From: Rhodococcus oryzae
GTDB taxonomy: Bacteria > Actinomycetota > Actinomycetes > Mycobacteriales > Mycobacteriaceae
Reading direction: 5' to 3'
NCBI RefSeq assembly: GCF_005049235.1
Contig: NZ_SUMD01000004.1
Span: 1-64,000 of the forward strand
DNA length: 64,000 nt
Of this stretch, positions 35,751 through 43,514 are shown one piece after another (the stretch's first letter is position 1; every line of letters begins with the position of its first letter). Both the position numbers and the translations under genes were made by a program. A model generated the notes under the pieces. The model worked only from the letters and a program-made list of their open reading frames with translations, made no database searches and had not been told where the DNA came from.

Positions 35751-36590
35751 GTGACCGCAACCAACACCACGACCGCTGCCCGTGCGCACGCCCGCGCACA
35801 GGCGGGCGAGATCACCGATTCGATGCCGGTGCTGCCGCCATCCCGGTGGCCCAGCCCGCCGGATGGTGTCGCCGCCGAACGCCTGACCTGGGCGGAGACC
35901 GTGCCGGGTGGCCGCTACACCTCGAAGGTGCTGGCCCGCGGCACCAGGCTGCGGCTGCGCGACCTCGCCGGCGCGGCCTGCGCAAACGTGCTGCTGTACC
36001 GCGCCGACGCGCCATGGGAACGGCTCAACGCGGCCGACACGGTGAAGGTGCCCTGGCAGGCCTACCTCGGTACCGGGCATCCGCTGCTCTCCGATCAGGG
36101 GCGGGTCCTGGCCACGATCGTCGCCGACACCGCGGGGCGGCACGACGCCTTCTGCGGCACCAGCAGCCTGGCCGACAACCTCGCACGGTACGGAGAGGGC
36201 GCCGCGCACTCGGGCGCACCGGCGGGCCGGGAGCTGCTGACCCTCGCCGCCGCCAAGCACGGCCTTACCCCTCGCGACCTGCCGCCCGCGCTGAGCTTCT
36301 TCCACGGCGTCCGGGTCGAGGCGGACGGTGCCTTGACCAGCACCGGGAACGCGGGGGCCGGAGCGGAACTCGAGCTGCTGATCCACCTGCCGGCGATCGT
36401 GCTCATCGCGAACACCGCGCACCCGCTCGACCCGGCGCCGACGTACCAGACCACCTCCCTCGAGGTGCTCGCGTGGGAGGCGGTGGCCGATCTCGGCGCC
36501 CTGACCAACGAGGACCCCGAGTACCGGCGGGCTGTCCTCAACAGCGAGGACGCCTGGGCAGCCGCACAGTTCGGAAAGGACGCAAAATGA
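35751..36590 (+). CDS. DUF1989 protein, urea-carboxylase-associated protein 1 (CgdA-like)
   Basis: 279 aa. DUF1989 domain with TVPGGRYTSKVLARGTRLRL, NVLLYRADAPWERLNAADT and the metal-site segment DAFCGTSSLADNLARYGEG. Paired DUF1989 proteins next to guanidine carboxylase have been shown in other bacteria to form carboxyguanidine deiminase, which turns carboxyguanidine into allophanate plus ammonia. The start is GTG 35751, two bases after the permease stop. The last codons overlap the ATG of the second DUF1989 gene (ATGA). Subunit assignment (A or B) is by gene order and length. Confidence 0.85.
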   Translation: MTATNTTTAARAHARAQAGEITDSMPVLPPSRWPSPPDGVAAERLTWAETVPGGRYTSKVLARGTRLRLRDLAGAACANVLLYRADAPWERLNAADTVKVPWQAYLGTGHPLLSDQGRVLATIVADTAGRHDAFCGTSSLADNLARYGEGAAHSGAPAGRELLTLAAAKHGLTPRDLPPALSFFHGVRVEADGALTSTGNAGAGAELELLIHLPAIVLIANTAHPLDPAPTYQTTSLEVLAWEAVADLGALTNEDPEYRRAVLNSEDAWAAAQFGKDAK

Positions 36591-37243
36591 CCTCCACCCT
36601 CGACAACCTCGCCCTCGTCCCTGGCGCCGTCGTCCTCGACGAGACCGTCGGCGCCCGCGGACCGTGGTCGGCGGTCGTTCGCGCGGGCGAGGTGCTGACC
36701 ATCGTCGACCTGCACGGAAACCAGGCCGTGGACAGCCTCTTCTACGCCGCCGACGACCACGCCGTGCGGTACTCGGCCGCGGCGACCGTTGCCGCGCAAC
36801 GCAACCTCTTCCTCACCACGGGTAGCGTGCTGCGCGCCGACGATTCGAGCGCGCTGATGACGATTGTCGCGGACGAGGTCGGCAACCACGACACCGTCGG
36901 CGGCGCCTGCTCGCAGGAATCGAACACGCTGCGCTACGGCCACCACACCAAGCACCAGCACGCCTGCGTGGAGAACTTCCTGGCCGAGGGCGCGAAATGG
37001 GGCCTGGGAAAACGCGATCTGGTCTCCAACATCAACTTCTTCATGAACGTGCCGGTCGACGCCGACGGCACCCTCGGGATCGTCGACGGGTTGTCTGCGC
37101 CCGGCAAGCGGCTGGCGCTGCGGGCCGAGGTGGACACCCTGGTGCTGGTCTCGAACTGCCCGCAGATCAACAACCCGTGCAACGGCTTCGACCCGACCGA
37201 GGTCCGGATGATCGTCACCCGGCCGACCGGGGACAACCGGTGA
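36587..37243 (+). CDS. DUF1989 protein, urea-carboxylase-associated protein 2 (CgdB-like)
   Basis: 218 aa, second DUF1989 subunit. It contains DETVGARGPWSAVVRAGEVL, DLHGNQAVDSLFYAADDHAV, the conserved GGACSQESNTLRYGHHTKHQ with the metal-ligand Cys and His, and NINFFMNVPVDADG. Expected to pair with the preceding protein in carboxyguanidine deimination. The stop overlaps the GTG of the carboxyltransferase gene (GTGA at 37240-37243), so there is no room for a biotin carboxylase gene in between. Confidence 0.87.
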   Translation: MTSTLDNLALVPGAVVLDETVGARGPWSAVVRAGEVLTIVDLHGNQAVDSLFYAADDHAVRYSAAATVAAQRNLFLTTGSVLRADDSSALMTIVADEVGNHDTVGGACSQESNTLRYGHHTKHQHACVENFLAEGAKWGLGKRDLVSNINFFMNVPVDADGTLGIVDGLSAPGKRLALRAEVDTLVLVSNCPQINNPCNGFDPTEVRMIVTRPTGDNR

Positions 37244-39246
37244 ACGCCGTCACCGTCCAGCGGCCGGGAATGCTGACGGCGGTGCAGGACTGGCCCGGTC
37301 GGGTGGGGTACTGGCAGATCGGGGTGCCGCCGTCGGGGCCGATGGACGACCTGTCCTTCCGGCTCGGGAACGTCGCGCTCGGCAACGACGAGGGCGCACC
37401 CGGCCTCGAATGCACCATGGCAGGCCCCGCCCTGCGGTTCACGGAGGCGACGACGGTCTGCGTGACAGGCGCGCCGACGGTCGTCACGGTCGACGGGCGG
37501 CCCGTCGCGTCCTGGCAGTCGGTCGCCGTGCCCGCTGGCGGCGTCCTCGACGTGGGCGCGGTCAGCGGTCCCGGCCTGCGGATCTACGTCCTGGTACGGG
37601 GTGGACTGACCGTGCCGGACTACCTCGGCAGCGCCGCGACCTTCACCCTGGGGCGGTTCGGCGGCCACGAGGGCCGGACCCTACGCGAGGGGGACGTGCT
37701 CGTCGCTGGTGGCGGTGCGTCGAACCCGGCTGTCGCCCAACCCGTTCCGATGGAGCACCGGCCGGTCATCGGGGGCCACTGGGAGATCGCGGTCACCGAG
37801 GGGCCGCACGGGGCGCCGGAGTTCTTCACCAGGGAGGACATCGACACCCTGCTGGCCACCGACTACGAGGTGCATTTCAACTCCGATCGCACCGGCGTCC
37901 GGCTGATCGGCCCGAAGCCGGACTGGGCGCGCACCGACGGCGGCGAGGCGGGACTGCATCCGTCCAACATCCACGACAACGCCTACTCGGTCGGGGCGCT
38001 CGATTTCACCGGCGACACACCGATCCTTCTCGGGCCCGACGGCCCCAGCCTCGGCGGTTTCGTCTGCCCGGTCACCGTCGTGGCCGCGGAACGGTGGAAG
38101 CTCGGCCAGCTCAGCCCGGGGGACACCATCCGGTTCGTCCCCATCCGCGCGGCCCACGCCGCGTCGAGAAGCGAACTGGGACTGGGCCGCAGGGCCAGCC
38201 TGTCGACGGTCTTCGGGCGGGGCGGCGACGGGGACGACGGGGTGATCGCCAGGCGGGACGGGGCCACCCAGGTCACCTACCGGCGCTCCGGCAACGACAA
38301 CGTGCTCGTCGAGTACGGCGACATGAGCCTGGATCTGGCCCTGCGCGCGCGGGCACACGCCCTGCACCAGAGGCTCGAGGCGGAGAAGCCGGCGGGCCTG
38401 CTCGACCTGACCCCCGGCATCCGGTCGCTCCAGGTCCGCGTCGACCCCGACGTGCTGCCGGTCCCGAAACTGATGGGCCTGCTCGCCGAGGCCGAGGACC
38501 AGCTCCCCGACGCCTCGGAACTGGTGGTGCCCAGCCGCGAGGTCCGGATGCCCCTGTCCTGGGACGACCCCTCCACCCGCGAGGCGATCAAGCGGTACAT
38601 GCACGGCGTCCGGGCCGACGCGCCCTGGTGCCCATGGAACATCGAGTTCATCCGGCGGATGAACGGTCTGGAGTCGGTGAACGACGTCTTCGAGACCGTC
38701 TTCGGTGCGCAGTACCTGGTCCTCGGGCTGGGCGATGTCTACCTCGGCGCGCCGGTGGCCACCCCGCTCGACCCGAGGCACCGGCTGGTCACCACCAAGT
38801 ACAACCCGGCCAGGACCTGGACGCCGGAGAACGCTGTCGGGATCGGCGGCGCGTACCTGTGCATCTACGGGATGGAGGGCCCGGGCGGCTACCAGTTCGT
38901 CGGTCGCACCACCCAGGTATGGAATCACCGGCACCCCCAGCGGTCGGGGCCGTTCGAGGAAGGCACCCCCTGGCTGCTGCGTTTCTTCGACCGGATCAGT
39001 TGGTACCCAGTCGAACCCGACGAGCTGCTGGAGCTGCGCGCCGAGACGGCCGCAGGCGGAGCGGGCGGGGTCCAGATCGTCGACGGCAGTTTCTCGCTCG
39101 CCGAGCACGACCGGTTCCTCGCGGACAACTCCGAGTCGATCGACTCGTTCCGGGCCACCCAGGCCCGGGCGTTCGGGGCCGAACGCGAGGCCTGGTCCGC
39201 GGCGGGGGAGTTCGCCAAGACCGAGACAAAGGAGGTGGCAGCATGA
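37240..39246 (+). CDS. Carboxyltransferase-only part of urea/guanidine carboxylase (KipA-KipI fusion)
   Basis: 668 aa. Residues 1 to about 300 are the AHS2/KipA-like domain (VQRPGMLTAVQDWPGRVGYW, VLVRGGLTVPDYLGSAATF). Residues from about 344 to 560 are the AHS1/KipI-like domain (YRRSGNDNVLVEYGDMSLDL, YKYN-type segment TTKYNPARTWTPENAVGIGG). The linker that precedes the biotin carrier in complete enzymes follows (FFDRISWYPVEPDELLELRA), and the protein then ends. The ATP-grasp biotin carboxylase domain (about 450 residues) and the biotinyl-lysine domain are absent. Start and stop overlap the neighbouring genes by 4 bp, so this is not a broken frame. Either the missing parts act in trans, or the reaction differs. 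Confidence 0.88.
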   Translation: MNAVTVQRPGMLTAVQDWPGRVGYWQIGVPPSGPMDDLSFRLGNVALGNDEGAPGLECTMAGPALRFTEATTVCVTGAPTVVTVDGRPVASWQSVAVPAGGVLDVGAVSGPGLRIYVLVRGGLTVPDYLGSAATFTLGRFGGHEGRTLREGDVLVAGGGASNPAVAQPVPMEHRPVIGGHWEIAVTEGPHGAPEFFTREDIDTLLATDYEVHFNSDRTGVRLIGPKPDWARTDGGEAGLHPSNIHDNAYSVGALDFTGDTPILLGPDGPSLGGFVCPVTVVAAERWKLGQLSPGDTIRFVPIRAAHAASRSELGLGRRASLSTVFGRGGDGDDGVIARRDGATQVTYRRSGNDNVLVEYGDMSLDLALRARAHALHQRLEAEKPAGLLDLTPGIRSLQVRVDPDVLPVPKLMGLLAEAEDQLPDASELVVPSREVRMPLSWDDPSTREAIKRYMHGVRADAPWCPWNIEFIRRMNGLESVNDVFETVFGAQYLVLGLGDVYLGAPVATPLDPRHRLVTTKYNPARTWTPENAVGIGGAYLCIYGMEGPGGYQFVGRTTQVWNHRHPQRSGPFEEGTPWLLRFFDRISWYPVEPDELLELRAETAAGGAGGVQIVDGSFSLAEHDRFLADNSESIDSFRATQARAFGAEREAWSAAGEFAKTETKEVAA

Positions 39247-40919
39247 CGGCGGTGGAGCGGGTCCGGGCGGCGTATCGCGCGATCGAGGCGGCCGACCGGC
39301 CGGAGATCTGGATTCACCTGCGCCCCGAGTCGGAGGTGTTGGCGGAGGCGGAGGCGGTGGACCGGCGCGCCGACGCACCGCCGTTGCGCGGCACGGTGCT
39401 GGCGGTCAAGGACAACGTCGACGTGGCGGGGATGCCGACCACGGCCGCCTGCCCGGAGTTCGCCTTCCTGCCGGAGTCGGACGCCGAGTCGGTTGCCGCC
39501 CTGCGGGAGGCGGGCGCGGTGGTGATCGGGAAGACGAACCTCGACCAGTTCGCGACCGGTCTCGTCGGTACCAGGAGCCCGTACGGAGCGGTGCGCGATT
39601 CCCTTCGCCCCGAGTACATCTCGGGCGGCTCCAGCTCGGGCTCCGCGGTGGCGGTCGCGCTCGGCCTGGTGGACCTCGCGGTCGGCACCGACACCGCCGG
39701 ATCGGGGCGGGTGCCCGCCGCCCTGCAGGGGATCGTCGGGATCAAACCGACCTACGGGGTCGTCTCCGCCGAGGGCGTCGTGCCCGCGTGCGCGTCCTAC
39801 GACTGCGTGACGATCTTCGCGCCCGACCTGCACGGTGCGTCGCGGGCGATGGCCGTGCTCGCCGCGGGCGCGCCTGGCCGCGCCTGGCCCGCGCACGTTC
39901 GGCTGGCCGCGCCGCCGCGGCCGCGGGTGGCCGTGCCGCGCGAGCTGCCGGGCCTCGACGCCGACTGGGCGGCGGCGTTCGGCGCGGCGGTCCGCGCGCT
40001 GGCCGAATCCGGCGCCGAGATCGTGGAGATCGATCTCGACCCGTTCCTGGCCGCTGCCAGGTTCCTCTACGACGGGGCGCTGGTGGCGGAGAGGTACGCG
40101 GCAGTCGGGGAGTTCGTGGATTCGCGGCCCGGCGCCGTCGATCCCACCGTCCGGGCGATCGTCTCGCCTGCGGGCGGGATCGAGGCGCATCGGCTGATCG
40201 CCGACCGGAGCCGCCTGCAGCAGCTGCGCGCGACTGCGATGGCGCGGTTGGAGGGCATCGACGCCCTGATGATCCCCACCGCGCCCGAGCATCCGACCAT
40301 CGCCGAGGTCGCGGCCGACCCGATCGGGGTGAACTCGCGGATGGGGACCTACACCAACTTCTGCAACCTCTTCGATCTGTGCGCGGTGGCGGTGCCCGCC
40401 GGGACGGCGGGACCCGCACACTTCGGGGTGACCGTGCTCGCGCGTGCCTTCGAGGACGCGGTCGCGGCGGACATCGCGGGGATGGTGAGCGGATCGGTGG
40501 TCGAGGGGTGGACCGCAGCGGCGGCTCCGTCGGTCGAACTGGCGGTGTTCGGCGCCCACCTGCTCGGCCAACCGCTCGAGCACCAGCTCACCGGGCTGGG
40601 CGCGCGCTGGCTCGGGCCCGTGTGGACCGCGCCGAACTACCGCCTCACGGCCCTGGACACCGTGCCCCGCAAGCCCGGACTGATCCGGGTGGCCGACGGC
40701 GGGGTGTCGATCGCGGGGGAGAAGTGGTTGCTCTCCCCGGCCGCGCTCGGGCGTTTCCTCGCCGAGCTGCCGACACCGATGCAGCTCGGCGCCGTCGAGT
40801 TCGACGACGGGACCTGGGGGACCGGCTTCGGCTGCGATCACGCCGCGGCGGCGCGCGGCCGCGACATCAGTGGGTACGGCGGCTGGAAGGCGGCGCTGGC
40901 AGCGGGCGCGCTCGGCTGA
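39243..40919 (+). CDS. atzF: Allophanate hydrolase (AtzF type)
   Basis: 558 aa. Amidase-signature domain (residues 1 to about 420) with the Ser-cisSer-Lys triad: Lys in LAVKDNVDVAGMPTT, Ser residues in YISGGSSSGSAVAVALG and TDTAGSGRVPAALQG. The C-terminal domain (about 430-558, VFGAHLLGQPLEHQLTGLGA, then DISGYGGWKAALA) is the one that handles N-carboxycarbamate in AtzF. Together they hydrolyse allophanate to ammonia and CO2. ATG 39243 overlaps the previous stop. It completes the guanidine/urea route: permease, (carboxylase), deiminase, allophanate hydrolase. Confidence 0.92.
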   Translation: MTAVERVRAAYRAIEAADRPEIWIHLRPESEVLAEAEAVDRRADAPPLRGTVLAVKDNVDVAGMPTTAACPEFAFLPESDAESVAALREAGAVVIGKTNLDQFATGLVGTRSPYGAVRDSLRPEYISGGSSSGSAVAVALGLVDLAVGTDTAGSGRVPAALQGIVGIKPTYGVVSAEGVVPACASYDCVTIFAPDLHGASRAMAVLAAGAPGRAWPAHVRLAAPPRPRVAVPRELPGLDADWAAAFGAAVRALAESGAEIVEIDLDPFLAAARFLYDGALVAERYAAVGEFVDSRPGAVDPTVRAIVSPAGGIEAHRLIADRSRLQQLRATAMARLEGIDALMIPTAPEHPTIAEVAADPIGVNSRMGTYTNFCNLFDLCAVAVPAGTAGPAHFGVTVLARAFEDAVAADIAGMVSGSVVEGWTAAAAPSVELAVFGAHLLGQPLEHQLTGLGARWLGPVWTAPNYRLTALDTVPRKPGLIRVADGGVSIAGEKWLLSPAALGRFLAELPTPMQLGAVEFDDGTWGTGFGCDHAAAARGRDISGYGGWKAALAAGALG

Positions 40920-40996
40920 GGGGCCGATGTTCTCGGGCTCTCGACGGGTGGCCGCGCGCCTGCAATGGTTGAGGTGTGACTCGAGGAGGTGTGAGC

Positions 40997-41266
40997 ATGA
41001 TGGACGTGAAGCAGTGGTCGGTGGGCGTCGTCATCGACGAGCACGACGGCCGAACGCGGGCCAAGGCACGGCTGAGCGCGAGCGAGAAGCCTGAGATGGT
41101 CGGTGTCGGGTTGGCGAGGCTCAACCCGGAGGACGCCGATGTCCCCGCGATCGGCGACGAACTGGCGACAGCGCGTGCACTGGCGGACCTGTCCCACCAA
41201 TTGATCGAGGCCACCGCGGCCGATATCGAGGAGGTCACCAAGCAGCCGTCGAATCTCTACAGCTAG
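40997..41266 (+). CDS. DUF1876 domain protein (dsRBD-like)
   Basis: 89 aa with AGGAGG 7 bp upstream; ATG 41000 is an equally possible start. The sequence VKQWSVGVVIDEHDGRTRAK then ALADLSHQLIEATAADIEE fits DUF1876, a small actinobacterial family with a double-stranded-RNA-binding-like fold and no established role. It lies 2 bp before the DUF202 gene, so the two are co-transcribed. Confidence 0.85.
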   Translation: MMDVKQWSVGVVIDEHDGRTRAKARLSASEKPEMVGVGLARLNPEDADVPAIGDELATARALADLSHQLIEATAADIEEVTKQPSNLYS

Positions 41267-41268
41267 GC

Positions 41269-41616
41269 ATGAGCCGCAACCTGTTCGGCCCCACCCAGCC
41301 GAACACCGGCAGCACCGCACGCGACCATCTCGCGAACGAGCGGACCTATCTCGCGTGGCATCGCACCGGTATCAGCGTCGCCGCGCTCGGTGTCGCGGTC
41401 GCGAAGTTCGCCCCGAACCGCGGCGGCCACGCCGTCGCCGCCGGGTTCATCCTGATCGGCGCCGGACTGCTGGTGTCCGCCTACGGCACCCTTCGCTACC
41501 GGGCCATCAGCCGGCAGATCGAGTCGGGGGAGTTCGCGCCGGCGACCTTTGCCGCAATCGCGACATCGACTGTCGTGACGGTGCTCGCGGTGCTCGCCGT
41601 GGCGGTCCTGCTATGA
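41269..41616 (+). CDS. DUF202 (YidH-type) membrane protein
   Basis: 115 aa. DUF202 signature RDHLANERTYLAWHRTGISV at residues 18-37, then three hydrophobic segments (VAALGVAVAKF; AVAAGFILIGAGLLVSAYG; FAAIATSTVVTVLAVLAVAV). The function of the family is unknown. It ends in a 6-bp tail-to-tail overlap with the convergent formylglycine-generating enzyme gene. Confidence 0.88.
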   Translation: MSRNLFGPTQPNTGSTARDHLANERTYLAWHRTGISVAALGVAVAKFAPNRGGHAVAAGFILIGAGLLVSAYGTLRYRAISRQIESGEFAPATFAAIATSTVVTVLAVLAVAVLL

Positions 41617-42540
41617 GTCGGCCGCGACGCAGCGGAACCCGATGTGACTCATCCCGGTGTCGATCATCTGCGGCCTCCTGGCCGCGGGCCGATACCGTCG
41701 GCAGTAGCTGTCCGCGCACAGGAACGAGCCGCCCTTGATCACCTTGCGGGGAACCCCGAACTGGGGCTGGCGGGGGTCGAAGCTCTCCGACCGGCCGGGC
41801 CCTCGCGGGTTGCGGGGGGCGCAGCACGACTCCGTCGTGTCGGGGTGCCGGTCCGAATACCAGTCCGCGGTCCATTCCCAGACATTGCCCGCCATGTCAC
41901 AGAGGCCGTACTCGTTGGGCGGGTAGCTGCCGACGGCGGTGGTGGCGCCGTATCCCGCCTCGGCGCGCCACGGGAAGTCGCCGTGCCAGTAGTTCGCCAG
42001 CGGACGGGATTCGGCTTCGGGCTCGTCGCCCCAGGTGAAGTCGGTGCCGTCGAGGCCGCCCCGCGCCGCGGCCTCCCATTGCGCCTCGGTGGGCAGCGAC
42101 CGGCCCGCCCACCGTGCGTACGCTTCCGCGTCCTCGTGCGCGACATGGATGACGGGATGCTGTTCCAGGCCGGCCGTGGACGACCCGGGGCCCATCGGGT
42201 GCTGCCACGACGCACCGACCGTCCAGGTCCACCACTGGCTCAGGTGGCGGAGGTCGACGGGACCCGGCGTCGGCGTGAACACCATCGAGCCCGGTTGCAG
42301 GTTCTCGGCGGGAGCCCCGGGGAACTCCGCGGGATCGAGCGGGCGTTCGGCGACCGTGACGTAGCCGGTGTCCCGCGTGAAGCGCGCGAACTGCGCGTTG
42401 GTGACCTGGTGGGTCTCGATGGCGAAGGCGTCGACCGCGACGCGATGCGCCGGGCCTTCCTCCTGGTAGTGCCGATCCGAGCCCATGGTGAAGGTCTGGG
42501 CGGGGATGCGCCGGACCTCGGAGACGATCTGGGTTTCCAA
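41611..42540 (-). CDS. Formylglycine-generating enzyme (SUMF1/FGE family)
   Basis: 309 aa. Converts a cysteine in the sulfatase active-site motif to C-alpha-formylglycine using oxygen and copper. N-terminal IPAQTFTMGSDRHYQEEGPA; middle LPTEAQWEAAARGG and AGNVWEWTADWY; C-terminal GGSFLCADSYCRRYRPAARR with the catalytic pair C275 and C280, and the ending GMSHIGFRCV. It lies 27 bp after the HAD gene and shares strand with the sulfatase gene two positions upstream, its obvious substrate. Start ATG 42540. Confidence 0.93.
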   Translation of the reverse strand: METQIVSEVRRIPAQTFTMGSDRHYQEEGPAHRVAVDAFAIETHQVTNAQFARFTRDTGYVTVAERPLDPAEFPGAPAENLQPGSMVFTPTPGPVDLRHLSQWWTWTVGASWQHPMGPGSSTAGLEQHPVIHVAHEDAEAYARWAGRSLPTEAQWEAAARGGLDGTDFTWGDEPEAESRPLANYWHGDFPWRAEAGYGATTAVGSYPPNEYGLCDMAGNVWEWTADWYSDRHPDTTESCCAPRNPRGPGRSESFDPRQPQFGVPRKVIKGGSFLCADSYCRRYRPAARRPQMIDTGMSHIGFRCVAADS

Positions 42541-42567
42541 CGAAGCCTTGCCTTTCCTACTGCCTGA

Positions 42568-43509
42568 TCAGGTGACGGCCGACGAGAAGACGTTCGTCCA
42601 GTCGTTCTTCATGCTCACTACGGTCCAGTTCTTCTCTCGTGCGTGATCGAGGGCCTGCTCGGCTCCGGCGACATAGTCGAATTCGCGGTCGGCGTCGTCG
42701 TGCAGGATCAATGCCCGCAGAGACGGGCGGTCCGGCTGACCGGAGAAGGCGAGCATCGGCAGGTCGCCGTTGGAGTTGCCGACCGACAGGATCGGCCGTC
42801 GTCCGATCCGGCTCCAGATCCGGATCGGCTTCTCCGGTCCGTCGTCGAAGAAGTCCATCGCGGCCTTGTAGAGCAGGTCCGTCGCCTCCGCCCCCTCCCG
42901 GTACGAGAGGCCGAGGGCGCTGCCGATGATGCGTTCCGGCGGCACCCCGTACAGCTCGCCTGCGACCGGGCGCATGAAATCCCGATCACCGCCGGACGCG
43001 ATGTAGTTCGCGAAACCGTTTGCCTCCAGGTAGCGCAGGAGTTCGACCATCGGCGCGTACCCGCAGCCCCGGTAGGGGCGGCCGAGCGTGGGGTGGTCGG
43101 CGCCGGCGAAGAAGGCCCGGACCCGAGCGTCGTAGTTCTCGACCGTGACGGAATCGAATGCCTCGGTGACGGCGCCCATCAGCAGTTTCAGGTCGCCGTC
43201 GTCGCCGTTGTAGTGCTTGACCATCGCCGCACCGAGCCACTGGAGGTCGTGCTCGTGGGCCGCCTTCCAGGGTTGCCTCTCCTGGAGGGCGGGATCGCCT
43301 GCCGCGATCTCGGCGAAGCGCCGGACGGTGAAGTCGAGCTGGATGGGCATCGGCTTCTCGCACCAGAGCGTGCCGTCGTTGTCGAAGACGGCCACCCGGT
43401 CCGCGGGTTCGACGAAGTCGGGTCCGTCCGCGGTGGTGACCCGCTCGACGAAATCGACGATCGCGGACCGGGTCGCCCCGTCCGCCCAGGACGCCAGGTG
43501 TGTACCCAT
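42568..43509 (-). CDS. HAD-superfamily hydrolase
   Basis: 313 aa from ATG 43509. Motif I DNDGTLW with D43 and D45; motif II region ANYIASGGDRDFMRPVAGEL; motif III/IV RRPILSVGNSNGDLPMLAFS, where NxxxD supplies magnesium ligands. Related to phosphoserine-phosphatase-like HAD enzymes; the substrate is unknown. It sits 5 bp after the sulfatase gene and 27 bp before FGE, so it probably acts on a product of the same pathway, possibly removing phosphate while the sulfatase removes sulfate (inference). Confidence 0.87.
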   Translation of the reverse strand: MGTHLASWADGATRSAIVDFVERVTTADGPDFVEPADRVAVFDNDGTLWCEKPMPIQLDFTVRRFAEIAAGDPALQERQPWKAAHEHDLQWLGAAMVKHYNGDDGDLKLLMGAVTEAFDSVTVENYDARVRAFFAGADHPTLGRPYRGCGYAPMVELLRYLEANGFANYIASGGDRDFMRPVAGELYGVPPERIIGSALGLSYREGAEATDLLYKAAMDFFDDGPEKPIRIWSRIGRRPILSVGNSNGDLPMLAFSGQPDRPSLRALILHDDADREFDYVAGAEQALDHAREKNWTVVSMKNDWTNVFSSAVT

Positions 43510-43514
43510 GGACG

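Noticed and set aside
37240-39246. Carboxyltransferase gene as 5-oxoprolinase (KipA/KipI-type PxpBC)
   Set aside because: Domain order (AHS2 then AHS1), the urea-carboxylase linker at the C-terminus and the DUF1989/AtzF neighbours fit urea/guanidine carboxylase better; PxpA is absent.
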